In this document: one piece after another, positions 1 to 10,774 of the stretch
How positions within the stretch are numbered: position 1 is the stretch's first letter
Layout: each line of letters opens with the position of its first letter
Assembly (NCBI GenBank): GCA_002869225.1
Contig: PKTG01000085.1
Coordinates: forward strand, 27,467-91,466
Length of the DNA: 64,000 nucleotides
Direction of reading: 5' to 3'
Origin: Candidatus Muiribacterium halophilum
GTDB taxonomy: Bacteria > Muiribacteriota > Muiribacteriia > Muiribacteriales > Muiribacteriaceae
Notes under the pieces: generated by a model
Told to the model about the DNA's origin: nothing
What the model saw: the letters and a program-made list of their open reading frames with translations, nothing else
Database searches by the model: none
Program-made: the position numbers and the translations under genes

Positions 1-127
1 GATCACTATTGTTTATTATGTAACCTCTTCTATAAAAATAATCAAGATACTTTGCCTGATCAAGTGAAAAAACAAATATAGTGTTAAAAACAAGAACAAA
101 TATTAGAAAGATAATCTTTTTATTCAT
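1..127 (-). CDS. N-terminal fragment of a secreted protein (runs off window start)
   Basis: ATG at 127-125 (minus), frame open to window edge: MNKKIIFLIFVLVFNTIFVFSLDQAKYLDYFYRRGYIINNSD; signal-peptide-like N-terminus. Confidence 0.6.
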   Translation of the reverse strand, partial: MNKKIIFLIFVLVFNTIFVFSLDQAKYLDYFYRRGYIINNSD

Positions 128-225
128 AATCCCCTTTTTTCCTTTATAAGAAGCAGTTCAGAGAAATGCTAATTGGTCATAGGGGTAGTATCGGTATTTT
201 TTTCAAAAAAAAGAAGGTAATAGAA

Positions 226-624
226 TTAATGCTCCTTAAAATATATATCGTGATCATCTATTTTGCATTTCAATTCGACAAATTTAGAAGTTGTATCAAC
301 CAGTCTTTTTGCGAGAACTTTAGCGAGTTTATGTCCTATCTCCGGATGTTCACCTATGATCTTCTGAAAATCACAGTCAGGTATTATAAGTATCTCCGCC
401 TTTGTCTTTGTCTTTACAGAAGCAGTTCTTGCAATCCCAAGTAGCGCTGATATCTCACCAAAAAAAGACCCAGACTGCTTTATAGTGTTCACGATCTTAT
501 TACCTTTTATAACTTCAAGCTCTCCACTGAGTAGAATAAAAGTCTCTTTTCCTATCTGTCCTTCTGTAAAAAGAAATCTACCAGGACTATATTCTCTTTT
601 GTATTTTCTTAATTTATTAAACAT
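226..624 (-). CDS. Cyclic nucleotide-binding (CRP/cNMP) domain protein without HTH
   Basis: 132 aa; 'GELEVIKGNKIVNTIKQSGSFFGEISALLGIARTASVKTKTKAEILIIP' matches the cNMP-binding fold pattern. Confidence 0.8.
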   Translation of the reverse strand: MFNKLRKYKREYSPGRFLFTEGQIGKETFILLSGELEVIKGNKIVNTIKQSGSFFGEISALLGIARTASVKTKTKAEILIIPDCDFQKIIGEHPEIGHKLAKVLAKRLVDTTSKFVELKCKIDDHDIYFKEH

Positions 625-662
625 TAATTATGCTCCTAAAAAACTCTTTTATAATAAGGATT

Positions 663-1784
663 TTATTCTACCCTTATTATATTATAAATAAATTTTGTTA
701 GTTTTGTCATATCTTTTTCACTTATCTTTTCATCAAACGAATGAGGGTCAATCATCCCAATACTAATGTCAAAAGCATTATAACCTTTTGAGTTAAATAT
801 ATTTGCATCTGATCCGCCTCCACTTGGACGGGGTTCAAAATCAGTATCTAAAGATTGTATGTTATCCTTTAAAAAATTCATCTGTTCTGTTCTGATATCG
901 TGTTCATAACCATCAAATATTTTTTTATATTTTAAATCAGATAAACTTTTGTATTTTTTATCAAATCCTTTAAGTGTATCTTTGATCTTTTTAATAAGCT
1001 GAAAGATCTTTTCCTCATCATGAGAACGAATCTCACCTTTGATCATTGCTTTATCCGGCACAACATTTCTATCCTTACCACTTCTTATACTTCCATAGTT
1101 AAGTGTTGTCTTCTTATCTATCCTTCCAGGTGTTACCTTATCTATTAATCTGGCTGCGATTAACAACGCGTTTATTCCTCTTTCAGGAAAACTTCCTGCA
1201 TGAGATGCTCTTCCTATTATATTAATATCAAAACTATAATAAAAAGGAGAAGAACTGGTCAGCTTACCAAAGGTTCCACTTCCATCTAACACAGCAATAT
1301 TTTCAGGTATATTCTTATCTGCAAGATCTAAAACACGTGCACCGGACAATCCGGTCTCCTCACAAACCGTAAATATAAACCAGGTATCCTTAAGCTCCAG
1401 TCCATCAAGCTTTCTTTTTTCAAGCAAATACAAAACAGAAGCGATCGCAGCCTTATCATCAGCCCCTAGAATAGTATTTCCTTTACTCTTATAAAAGCCA
1501 TCATCATCTAAAAAAGGATATATCTCACCTCTATGTGAGACCGTATCCATATGAACAGCAAATGCCCAATCACTTTTCACTTTACCTTTGAGATTAATAA
1601 TAATATTTGGTGAATCACTTAACCTATTCTCAACAGGTTTTCTATCTATAAAAATTTCAATATCATTATCCTGAAAATTTTTGATAAGATATTCTGAAAA
1701 AGCTTTTTCCTTGCCGCTAACACTTTTAAATCTTACAAGTTCAAAGAATATATCCCTTATTCTTTTTTTATCAACTATCAACAT
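663..1784 (-). CDS. M20 family metallopeptidase (PepT-like)
   Basis: 'FAVHMDTVSH', 'LGADDKAAIAS', 'CEETGLSGAR' metal-ligand motifs. Confidence 0.88.
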   Translation of the reverse strand: MLIVDKKRIRDIFFELVRFKSVSGKEKAFSEYLIKNFQDNDIEIFIDRKPVENRLSDSPNIIINLKGKVKSDWAFAVHMDTVSHRGEIYPFLDDDGFYKSKGNTILGADDKAAIASVLYLLEKRKLDGLELKDTWFIFTVCEETGLSGARVLDLADKNIPENIAVLDGSGTFGKLTSSSPFYYSFDINIIGRASHAGSFPERGINALLIAARLIDKVTPGRIDKKTTLNYGSIRSGKDRNVVPDKAMIKGEIRSHDEEKIFQLIKKIKDTLKGFDKKYKSLSDLKYKKIFDGYEHDIRTEQMNFLKDNIQSLDTDFEPRPSGGGSDANIFNSKGYNAFDISIGMIDPHSFDEKISEKDMTKLTKFIYNIIRVE

Positions 1785-1801
1785 CTTCTCTCCAATATAA
1801 A

Positions 1802-1829
1802 AAAAGGATGCCTAAAAAGACATCCTTTT
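1802..1829 (-). terminator. Rho-independent terminator
   Basis: AAAAGGATG-N10-CATCCTTTT, 9-bp stem, T-run on minus strand, directly downstream of the 1848-2786 gene. Confidence 0.75.
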
Positions 1830-1847
1830 CAAAACTATTTTATTCAA

Positions 1848-2786
1848 TTACTCTGCATAGTTAACATAAACACTGGAAACATATACGTCCCCACCGCTTA
1901 TTTGTATTCTTGCACTATAGTTCATCTCTTTCTGACCAAAAATATAGAAGGTATCATAAGAATAACTTCTAATAGTCTTGCTTCCCTGATAGGATCCATC
2001 AATATAAAGAGTACCGGTAACATAACTATATGGATCCTCATCCCCGTATATTGGTTTTTCTTTACGCCAGTTGATATTTATACTTCTTATCTTTCTACCT
2101 TTTTCAAGGTTCAGATATATTGTCGAACCATTATAATAATGACCTGATGCAAATACATATTCCCTATCTTTCTCACCTTTATAGAGTATGTTTCTTATGT
2201 CTATACAATCGTTATTATCTTCGATAAGCTGATTATATTCTTCAACAATGTTTAGCTTTGCATCTTCCTGATCATCCCTCTCGGCAGCAACATATGCAAG
2301 GACTGTAGTAAACTCTTCAAAAGGCATAGAGTTTAAAAGTTCTATAGCTTTTTCATTATCAACACCTTTTTTATTTAAGGCATCGACAAAAAGATCAACA
2401 TCTTTTCCTGTGTCCCTTACTGAATTTAATCTATAGTAAATATAAGCTCTTCTAATTCTTACCTTTCCCTGAGATATTCTAAGTTCCATCTTGTATTTTG
2501 GTTGTCTTCTTATATAAAAAGTTCCCCAGGAAGAGTATATACTTTTACTTCCCTGATAAAGATAGTCAACATAAAGCTCAACTCTGGATCTTCTGTCTTC
2601 ACTTTCATCGCTCCATGTAAAATCGATATAATCGATTTCTTTATCTCTGTCAAAATCAAGTCTTACACGCTGTCCTTGTGAGTATGTTCCGTAAACAAAA
2701 GGAACATATGGTCTCTGTGAATTATCCTGTGCGAATACAGATAAAATACAGATCGCCATGATCAAAACTGATAAATATTTTTTCAT
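1848..2786 (-). CDS. Secreted protein with internally duplicated beta-rich domain
   Basis: Signal peptide MKKYLSVLIMAICILSVFA; two related blocks containing 'LYVDYLYQGSKSIYS' and 'LYIDGSYQGSKTIRS'. Confidence 0.75.
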   Translation of the reverse strand: MKKYLSVLIMAICILSVFAQDNSQRPYVPFVYGTYSQGQRVRLDFDRDKEIDYIDFTWSDESEDRRSRVELYVDYLYQGSKSIYSSWGTFYIRRQPKYKMELRISQGKVRIRRAYIYYRLNSVRDTGKDVDLFVDALNKKGVDNEKAIELLNSMPFEEFTTVLAYVAAERDDQEDAKLNIVEEYNQLIEDNNDCIDIRNILYKGEKDREYVFASGHYYNGSTIYLNLEKGRKIRSININWRKEKPIYGDEDPYSYVTGTLYIDGSYQGSKTIRSYSYDTFYIFGQKEMNYSARIQISGGDVYVSSVYVNYAE

Positions 2787-3502
2787 TTTTCCTCCCCGTC
2801 CTTATAATAAGGTTTGTATAACTTTGTAAAATCAACAAATAGATTATCCTCTATCGAAGACACAGTATATTCTCCAAAACAGGATAATTTTACTATAGCA
2901 TTCAAATGTGCATCCTGTCCACCTTTGAATCTAAACCTCTCTATAAAACATCTGTTTAGTTCTGATAATCTTTCATATATCTTTTTTAAGCCTTTCATAT
3001 CAAGATCTGCATCAAGACCTTTTGACCTTCTATAATACTGACCAAGCATGTACATACTCATAGCTCTATATGCGGTCTCTTCACCTGTCGCAAATGGAAG
3101 ATGTGTAAGCACCATTGGTCTTAGCATCTCCAGAACACTACAATCACTTGTAGCCATTATGACTCCTACCAAAGAACTCAAACCATCCTGAACAGGAACC
3201 TCTTTTATAAAAGCTCTTTCATGAGTAAATATCTCCAATCTTACTCTTGAATGTGATATCAAAGTAGAGAACTTATCTATTACATCAGCGATATTAAGTG
3301 CTACAGGACAATATTCAACTTTAGAAGAATCTTTTCTACATACTGAACATTTATGAAAATCCAGTTTTGTCCATTCAGGTATATTATCAGGAATCTCCTT
3401 TTTAAGGGACATATCCTCTGCATCTAGTTCAAGTTCAACGTTTACTTTTTCACCATCTGGAAAATCAAAACAATACAATATCTTTTTAAATTGATTCTTC
3501 AA
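2783..3502 (-). CDS. Conserved hypothetical cytosolic protein with a CxxC...C motif
   Basis: 239 aa ORF overlapping the next gene by 4 nt; 'CSVCRKDSSKVEYC'. Confidence 0.65.
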   Translation of the reverse strand: MKNQFKKILYCFDFPDGEKVNVELELDAEDMSLKKEIPDNIPEWTKLDFHKCSVCRKDSSKVEYCPVALNIADVIDKFSTLISHSRVRLEIFTHERAFIKEVPVQDGLSSLVGVIMATSDCSVLEMLRPMVLTHLPFATGEETAYRAMSMYMLGQYYRRSKGLDADLDMKGLKKIYERLSELNRCFIERFRFKGGQDAHLNAIVKLSCFGEYTVSSIEDNLFVDFTKLYKPYYKDGEEK

Positions 3503-3629
3503 TTAGATCTCCTATCTACAATTGATGATTCAGGTAAATTATACCAGATTTACATTAATCAGTAAATCGTTAATGCTTCTCATCAATTGATTTTTTGCTT
3601 CACCAAAAAGTTTAGGATAATAACTTTTT

Positions 3630-4664
3630 CTAGATCCATTTTCTTTTTTTGAACCATGCGAGTAAAAACAAAGCGATAACGATCATGACAACAACTGCCA
3701 CAGGATATCCGTATTTAAATCCAAGTTCAGGCATAAACTCAAAGTTCATTCCGTATATTCCAGCAATAAAAGTAAGTGGTATAAAAATAGTTCCTATTAC
3801 TGAAATAGTCTTCATTATCTCGTTCAATCTATTTCCGTTTATTGTAAGCTGAAGCTCATATATACTTCTAATATTATCCGCATATACTTCAAGATGCTCA
3901 AGTGTCTGGGTTATATTTTCGTAAATCTCATAAAAGTAATTCTTCTCACTTTTTCCTATCATCTTTTCATCAGATCTTATTATCGAATACAAAGCTTCCT
4001 TGGAAGGTCTTATTATTTTTCTCATATCATATATCTTCTTTTTAAGAAAAAATATATCCTTTGGATCCACATCATCTTCCTGATCGAGCACTTTTATCTC
4101 AGCATCCTGAGATTCTATAGATATCACATCCAAAGCATTTAAATACTCAGAAGTTATAATATCAAGTATAAGTGGTATACTATAAATGATATCACTTGTT
4201 CTAAACGGAGATCTATTGTTGTTTATCCTATTAATAAAATTTGTAATAAGGTCATCGTTTTCGTTGTTCACAAAAAAAGTGATCCTTTTTGTGTCATAGT
4301 AAATCGATATAGGTGAAAATGTAACCGAATCATTTGAGACAATGAGTCTTCTCAAAGAAAGAAATAGATGACCTTCCCCAAACTGTGCTTTAGGCCTCTG
4401 ATTAATGTTGACAATATCATCAAGAAGAAATGAACTTATATTATTTTCCTTTCCATATCGCATTATACTCTCGGTATCAGAAAGACTTTTAAAGAAGAAG
4501 ATACCAATATCTTCATCAGAATATTGTTCTATATTCTTTAACTCATAACTATCCTGTTCTTTTTTTAAAAAAGTGATCTGAGCTTTATTAAAATCATCTC
4601 CTGAATATAAAAGATGTCCTCTAAATTCTTTTTTTTTGCCTGAAAAGAAAAATCTCATACTCAC
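3630..4664 (-). CDS. corA: CorA-family Mg2+/Co2+ transporter
   Basis: C-terminal 'FIAGIYGMNFEFMPEL' GMN motif followed by a final TM segment. Confidence 0.88.
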   Translation of the reverse strand: MSMRFFFSGKKKEFRGHLLYSGDDFNKAQITFLKKEQDSYELKNIEQYSDEDIGIFFFKSLSDTESIMRYGKENNISSFLLDDIVNINQRPKAQFGEGHLFLSLRRLIVSNDSVTFSPISIYYDTKRITFFVNNENDDLITNFINRINNNRSPFRTSDIIYSIPLILDIITSEYLNALDVISIESQDAEIKVLDQEDDVDPKDIFFLKKKIYDMRKIIRPSKEALYSIIRSDEKMIGKSEKNYFYEIYENITQTLEHLEVYADNIRSIYELQLTINGNRLNEIMKTISVIGTIFIPLTFIAGIYGMNFEFMPELGFKYGYPVAVVVMIVIALFLLAWFKKRKWI

Positions 4665-4775
4665 CTCTTTTTAGTTTTAACTTATATTATAAAACTAATA
4701 TTATCATTCTATTGTAAAAATAAAAAATCCATAAAATTTATTTAAGCTTATATTTTTTTATGTTAGAATCAGATT

Positions 4776-5693
4776 ATGTATATCGGAATAGACTTTGGTG
4801 GTACAAACATTAGAGCTGCAGTGGTAGATAAAAGTGGTAACCTTATTCATAAAAACAGGATAAGGACCGGAGACACTTCGAATTATTCCGTTTTCCTTAA
4901 GAGATTTATAGACTTTATCCAGAGCACAAAAAAAGATTTTGATATAAAGGGAATTGGAATAGGTTTTCCTGGTTCAATATCTAAACAGCAAAAAATAATA
5001 GTAGCTCCTAATCTTGGATGGAAAAATATCGATCTTCGCTCGGATCTTTCTTCGCAGCTTAATATACCTGTCATTTTAGATAACGATGTAAACATGGCTA
5101 TTTGTGGTGAAAAATGGCTTGGAGCAGCTCAGGATTTCTCTGATTTCTTCATGCTCACTATAGGTACAGGAGTTGGCGGTGCTTTCTTTGTGGGAAACAA
5201 TATTTACACAGGAACCGGCAATAATGCAGGTGAGATCGGTCATATCAATATAGAACCAGGCGGTATAGAATGTGCCTGTGGAAAAAAAGGTTGTCTTGAA
5301 CAATACGCATCGGCTACAGCACTAATAAACTTCGCAAGAAGAAACCTTATCTCTAATAAAGAAAGTCTGCTAAATGATATTGAACTTAAAGATATAGAAG
5401 CTCAACACATATATGATGCTGGTAAACAAGGTGATAGATTTGCACTTCAGGCAATAGATTACAATCTAAAAAACCTTGCAATAGGTATAGCTGCAGTAGT
5501 AAATCTTATGAATCCACAAGCTATAATAATAGGTGGAGGTGTATCCCACGCTGGAGATTTTCTTTTAAAAAGATTAAGACCGTTTCTTAAGTATTACTGT
5601 CTTGATTTTTCATATAAAGATCTCGTTGTAAGACTTGCATCTTTAGGCGACGAAGCAGGTATATTCGGATCAGTATACAGACATTTAAAATAA
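4776..5693 (+). CDS. ROK family sugar kinase (glucokinase-like)
   Basis: 'GIDFGGTNIRAAVVD', 'GTGVGGAFFVGNNIYTG', 'ECACGKKGCLEQYAS'. Confidence 0.9.
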   Translation: MYIGIDFGGTNIRAAVVDKSGNLIHKNRIRTGDTSNYSVFLKRFIDFIQSTKKDFDIKGIGIGFPGSISKQQKIIVAPNLGWKNIDLRSDLSSQLNIPVILDNDVNMAICGEKWLGAAQDFSDFFMLTIGTGVGGAFFVGNNIYTGTGNNAGEIGHINIEPGGIECACGKKGCLEQYASATALINFARRNLISNKESLLNDIELKDIEAQHIYDAGKQGDRFALQAIDYNLKNLAIGIAAVVNLMNPQAIIIGGGVSHAGDFLLKRLRPFLKYYCLDFSYKDLVVRLASLGDEAGIFGSVYRHLK

Positions 5694-5713
5694 AAAATTT
5701 TTGGGAGCATGAT

Positions 5714-7354
5714 ATGGATTACAAAACAGTTATTCTTTCTCTTACAACAGGAATCAGTGATAAATTTATCGACCCTTCAAGAAAAGATCTTATCAGATGG
5801 AGCGTTGAAAGAAAGGAATGCGTCGTTGCAAAAAATGGCTGTCTTGCGACATGGACAACGACGGATTCCACCGGTAGAAGTCCTAAAGACACTGTAATAG
5901 TAAAAAGAAATGGTGATGATGATATTGACTGGAACTCACCTAATAATATTCCTTTATCCCCAGATACTTTCGATATGATCTTCAATGATGTAGTAGACTT
6001 TCTCAAACAAAAAGAAAATAAGATCGAACTTAACAGAGTGATCGGAGCAGATTCAAATTATGCTCTTCCTGTAAAAAGTATCATTGATAAAAGTATATCG
6101 GGTGTGTTTATCGATAACATGTTTAGAAAAGTCCCAGATGACATAAAAAAAAGTATTTTCTTCAAAGAACCTTTCACCTTACTTGCTGCTCCTACAATGA
6201 GACTGGACAAGAAAAAATATAAAGATCTTTTAAGAGAAACAGCGGATGGAAAGACTTCCGACCTTATTGTTGCTATGGATATGAAAAATCGTATAGGTAT
6301 TGTAGTCGGTTCTCAGTATATGGGTAGTATAAAAAAGATGTTGTTCACTGTGATGAACTATTATCTCCCAAAAAACAACATATTACCTCTTCATTGCTCA
6401 GCTAACGAAGGAGACGACGGTAGCACGACTCTATTTTTAGGATTATCGGGAACTGGTAAGACAACTCTATCGGCTGACCCTTCAAGAAAACTTCTTGGGG
6501 ACGATGAGCATGGATGGAGTGAAAACGGTATAGCAAATTTCGAAAACGGGTGTTATGCAAAGATGATCGATATAAATCCTGAAAAAGAACCTGAGATATT
6601 TGATGCTGTAATGCATAAAGACGATTATCTGGATCATGGAGCTATAGTTGAAAACGCGATGATATATCCTGATGGAAGTTTTGATTTTTATGATGATAGG
6701 CTTACTCCAAACTCAAGATCATCCTATCCCCTTTCATTTCTCAAAAATATAAAACCATCGTCAGTATCCTCACATCCGTCTACTATAATCTTCTTGACCG
6801 CTGATGCATGCGGAGTACTTCCTCCGATATCAAAGCTCACACCTTCTCAGGCTATGTTATGGTTTCTAATGGGATATACAAGTAAACTTGCAGGCACTGA
6901 GACAGGCATCGTCGAACCTCAAGCTACCTTCTCCAGGTTCTTTGGACAACCTTTCATGCCGACAAATCCTGATGTTTACGCAAATATGCTTGGTGAAAAG
7001 ATGAAAGAATATAAGACAAATGTCTATCTTATAAACACAGGCTGGACAGGTGGACCTTATGGCATCGGAAAAAGAATAGACCTTAAAAAAACAAGAAGGA
7101 TGGTAGAAGCAGCAATAAACGGAGAGATAGAAAATACAGTTGTTGTAGAGGACAAACTTTTTCATGTCATGGTACCTGAATCAATAAATGGTATTGATGC
7201 TTCTCTACTAAATCCGATATTGACATGGTCAGATAAAGATAAATATAAAAAAGCTGCTCAGGAACTTGCAGATACCTTCAGCAAGTATTTTGATAAGACC
7301 TACGGAAATAAGAACCTTTCCGAGGACATAATAAACAGTTGTCCAGGTAAATAA
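5714..7354 (+). CDS. pckA: Phosphoenolpyruvate carboxykinase (ATP)
   Basis: 'FLGLSGTGKTTLSADPSRKLLGDDEHGW'; 546 aa. Confidence 0.95.
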   Translation: MDYKTVILSLTTGISDKFIDPSRKDLIRWSVERKECVVAKNGCLATWTTTDSTGRSPKDTVIVKRNGDDDIDWNSPNNIPLSPDTFDMIFNDVVDFLKQKENKIELNRVIGADSNYALPVKSIIDKSISGVFIDNMFRKVPDDIKKSIFFKEPFTLLAAPTMRLDKKKYKDLLRETADGKTSDLIVAMDMKNRIGIVVGSQYMGSIKKMLFTVMNYYLPKNNILPLHCSANEGDDGSTTLFLGLSGTGKTTLSADPSRKLLGDDEHGWSENGIANFENGCYAKMIDINPEKEPEIFDAVMHKDDYLDHGAIVENAMIYPDGSFDFYDDRLTPNSRSSYPLSFLKNIKPSSVSSHPSTIIFLTADACGVLPPISKLTPSQAMLWFLMGYTSKLAGTETGIVEPQATFSRFFGQPFMPTNPDVYANMLGEKMKEYKTNVYLINTGWTGGPYGIGKRIDLKKTRRMVEAAINGEIENTVVVEDKLFHVMVPESINGIDASLLNPILTWSDKDKYKKAAQELADTFSKYFDKTYGNKNLSEDIINSCPGK

Positions 7355-8086
7355 ATGGACCTTTTTAGCAAAAACAGAGCACTTTTAGGTGATGATACAG
7401 TTGATATTATCGCTTCATCTAATATAACCATTGTAGGATGCGGTGGAACAGGTTGTAGTACACTTCTGTTTTTATTAAGACTTGGAGCAAAGAGATTTAC
7501 TTTAATAGACTTTGACAGAATAACAGACTCAAATCTAAACAGACAGATCTTTTATGATAAGCTTGATATTGGCTTATTTAAAACAGATGTTCTATCAAAG
7601 AAAATAGAAAAAGATTTTGATTTAGATTCTCTTTTATTTCATAAAGAAAAGATAGTTAAAGAAAATATCGATCTTATTATTAAAGATAATATCATATTTG
7701 ACTGTACTGATAATCTAAGAACCAAGTTTCTTCTTAATTCTTTTGTATGCAACAATGATGAAAAAGTGCTTTTTCATTCTGGAGTGGATCGTTTTAACGG
7801 TCAGGTCATGACAATCAGAAAAGACACCGCATGTCTTGATTGTTTCTTAAAAAGACCTGATAATGAAACGGATAAGCTAAACATAATTACTCCAGTAGCT
7901 ATGACTTCGGTATTACAGACACAACTTTTTCTTGATTATATAACTGGATTCATGGAAAAAAATAATATGATATTTTTCGATTTAAATTCACCAATTAGTA
8001 TTGATAGAGTAAAAATAGAAAAAAATAAAAACTGCATAACCTGTAGGAGTTACGATGAAGATAATTCTAAACAGCGAAAAACTTGA
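7355..8086 (+). CDS. thiF: ThiF/MoeB/HesA-family adenylyltransferase
   Basis: 'GCGGTGCSTLLFLLRLGAKRFTLIDFDRITDSNLNRQ' plus C-terminal Cys pairs. Confidence 0.85.
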   Translation: MDLFSKNRALLGDDTVDIIASSNITIVGCGGTGCSTLLFLLRLGAKRFTLIDFDRITDSNLNRQIFYDKLDIGLFKTDVLSKKIEKDFDLDSLLFHKEKIVKENIDLIIKDNIIFDCTDNLRTKFLLNSFVCNNDEKVLFHSGVDRFNGQVMTIRKDTACLDCFLKRPDNETDKLNIITPVAMTSVLQTQLFLDYITGFMEKNNMIFFDLNSPISIDRVKIEKNKNCITCRSYDEDNSKQRKT

Positions 8087-8255
8087 CATAAAAGAAGGTT
8101 CTACAATAGAGGATCTTGTAAGACAAACCGATTTTCATGGTAAACCGCTTGTCGTCAAACTTAACGGTAAAATGGTAGAATACAACAGCTTCTCTGAGAC
8201 CGTCCTTAAGGATGACGATCGATTAAAGGTCTTTAACTTTGTTGGTGGAGGTTAA
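8055..8255 (+). CDS. thiS: ThiS-like sulfur carrier protein
   Basis: 66 aa ubiquitin-like protein ending FVGGG; overlaps thiF. Confidence 0.85.
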   Translation: MKIILNSEKLDIKEGSTIEDLVRQTDFHGKPLVVKLNGKMVEYNSFSETVLKDDDRLKVFNFVGGG

Positions 8256-10700
8256 TAAGCCATTTTCTGTCATAAAATTCACTAGACGTTTTGCAACATA
8301 ACGATTCCCAAGTGGAGTAAGATGACCATCGCTTAAAAATATCTCTTTTATAGTATATCCAAGTCTTTCGTTTTCTTTACCAAACAATTCATAGATATTA
8401 AAAAATAACGTGTCGGATTGTTCTTTTTTTAATATCATCATCTCCGGAATTCTTGCCTGAAGATAATTGAGAAAGACGACTTTTATATTTTTTCTGTCAC
8501 ATAAACTTTTTATCTCCCTTAGATCAGCAAGTAGCGATTTATCATATTCATATATATCGGTCCTGAACTTTTCTTCTTTGGGTTCATATAATCTCGGTGT
8601 CATGGAACTACCTTTTGAAAGTGATAATATGGTCTTTACATCATATTTATCCCCTGCTTGAGGAAACTTTTTAAGTATTTTTTTTATTTCTTCCTCTTTT
8701 CCCTCAAATCCAAGATTGAGTACTATTAGATTTAGAAGTCCTTCATCATACTTTATATCAATTGCCTTTATAAGATTCCTTACTGACTCTTTCAGAAAAG
8801 CTGTATCCCCATCATCTATAAAAAGATACCTATAAATGATTCCCAGATTTGAATAAAAATCAAATGATCCAAACCTTTCAATGGCTTTTTCATGAAAAGA
8901 GATCACTTCGTCTACATCAAAATCTTTTCGTGTCATCACAATAGTCTTTAAAGCTTCTGATCTATATCTATAGAAGAGCTCTGTATCAAAAAGTTTAATA
9001 GCATCTTCAGATATCTTTTCTAACTCTTCACATAATGATAATTTACCATTGTTAATCTTTGAAAAAAGCATAAAACAATCAGCCTCAAAATAATCTTTCC
9101 TAGAAATCTCTGAACCTGTATTTTCTTTTAATATCTCAACTATTTTTTCCATCTTTACAAAGTCTTTATCCTTATCAAGGGAAAAAAATAATGAAAGCAA
9201 ATTCTCCGAAAGATTATGTTTTTCCGGAAACTCTCTAAAAAGGAACCTATATAGATCTAATTTTTCTTCAAAATCATAAAGATTTTTTTTTCTAAGTTTC
9301 TTTGTAAGAAAACAGAAAACATATTCTTTCAACTCTTTATCAACTATCCATAGATCAGGGTAAGTCAAAATATCATGTTCCACTTTTTTTATAAAATCCT
9401 GATATTTTTGTGAGAAAAACCAGGGATTCCCCAAAGTATAATACTTTTGTATTGTACAGATCTCAGCCTCAAGGAAAAGATTATAAAGAAATGCTTTTAA
9501 AACTTTCATGTCAGTCTTTTGTATCTTTTTTCTATATAACATGATGTGATTCAATCTATAAAAATTCAAATATATATCAAGACCAGCAAACGGAGGAAGA
9601 ACTATATTTTTTCTTTCTGAATCATTCACATTCTTTTGCGATTCTCTAAATAGAATATAATTTTTAAACAACTCCTTATCCATGGAGTATCTCTCTTCAA
9701 ACTCTTTTATCTTTTTTTTATTTGACATGTTCAAGAGAAACATACCATAGTAAAACTGTGAAAAAACATCTTTATCATCTGTCTTCAATGCAAACTCGAA
9801 CCACTCCTGAGCCAGATCATTCTCTTTTAATAAAAAGTAAATAAATCCTCTATACAAATAAAAAGCTATATCATCATCTCTTTTAAAAGATAGCTCCAGG
9901 GCTTCTTTTAATCTTTTATTTCTAATTCTATTATCAATACATAATATTAGACTAAAAGCCGAAGGATTACTGCCTATTGGAATAATATCATCACCCTTTT
10001 TCAGACTTTTAATCCATCTTTCAAATAACCTATGTTCGTTTTCGCTCAAACTATCACTATCTCTTATAGCTGAAATAAAATCATTATATTTCACAAAATC
10101 CATCTTTTCTTTGTACAATCTATGAAATGTATTCTTAATACCTTTTTTAGCAAAATTAGCCGGGTGTTCTTTTATATATCTTACTGACTCAGGTTTGAAC
10201 CTTTCAGACAATCCTTTAAAAATACTGTTATAAGCTATATAAAAAAATCTAAAGGTCTTTACTTTAAATATAAGATTCTTAAAAGAAAGCTTTTGTTTCC
10301 TCATTCCCTTCGTCTCTATTTTCTCTTTGTTCCAATAGTTGTTAAGACCTATCTGTACTGTTATTATCTCAGGCAGTTCTTTTTTGCTGATCTCTTTTCT
10401 TATTTTACTCAATACTATAGAACTGTTTATACTTGGCTCTCCATGATTTATGACTTTATAATCGGTTAAAATATTATTCATCACAGATGGATAATCATCT
10501 CCTACATCAACCCCAATACCATATACGAAAGAATCTCCAAAACATGTTATTTCAGGAAGTTCTTTCTCCGATAAAACAGCTCTGTCCCGTGCGGCAAAGT
10601 GAGCGAATAAATTAAGAAACATATCAAAAAATAAAAATATTATAAAAAGCGATAAGATGATCACCTTTAACTTTGAAGAATAAAGAATTTGTTTTTTCAT
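8223..10700 (-). CDS. SGNH hydrolase-like protein with large helical-repeat insertion (paralog 1)
   Basis: N-term TM; block I 'CFGDSFVYGIGVDVGDDYPS'; block III 'VQIGLNNYW'; about 600 aa helical/TPR-like region; C-terminal block V 'FLSDGHLTPLGNRYVA'. Confidence 0.8.
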   Translation of the reverse strand: MKKQILYSSKLKVIILSLFIIFLFFDMFLNLFAHFAARDRAVLSEKELPEITCFGDSFVYGIGVDVGDDYPSVMNNILTDYKVINHGEPSINSSIVLSKIRKEISKKELPEIITVQIGLNNYWNKEKIETKGMRKQKLSFKNLIFKVKTFRFFYIAYNSIFKGLSERFKPESVRYIKEHPANFAKKGIKNTFHRLYKEKMDFVKYNDFISAIRDSDSLSENEHRLFERWIKSLKKGDDIIPIGSNPSAFSLILCIDNRIRNKRLKEALELSFKRDDDIAFYLYRGFIYFLLKENDLAQEWFEFALKTDDKDVFSQFYYGMFLLNMSNKKKIKEFEERYSMDKELFKNYILFRESQKNVNDSERKNIVLPPFAGLDIYLNFYRLNHIMLYRKKIQKTDMKVLKAFLYNLFLEAEICTIQKYYTLGNPWFFSQKYQDFIKKVEHDILTYPDLWIVDKELKEYVFCFLTKKLRKKNLYDFEEKLDLYRFLFREFPEKHNLSENLLSLFFSLDKDKDFVKMEKIVEILKENTGSEISRKDYFEADCFMLFSKINNGKLSLCEELEKISEDAIKLFDTELFYRYRSEALKTIVMTRKDFDVDEVISFHEKAIERFGSFDFYSNLGIIYRYLFIDDGDTAFLKESVRNLIKAIDIKYDEGLLNLIVLNLGFEGKEEEIKKILKKFPQAGDKYDVKTILSLSKGSSMTPRLYEPKEEKFRTDIYEYDKSLLADLREIKSLCDRKNIKVVFLNYLQARIPEMMILKKEQSDTLFFNIYELFGKENERLGYTIKEIFLSDGHLTPLGNRYVAKRLVNFMTENGLLTSTNKVKDL

Positions 10701-10774
10701 ATTAAATAACTTTCTTTAAGTATTTGTTTAAAAGTAATATCATTCTGAATAAAAAGACAATAAATGTCAAGATA

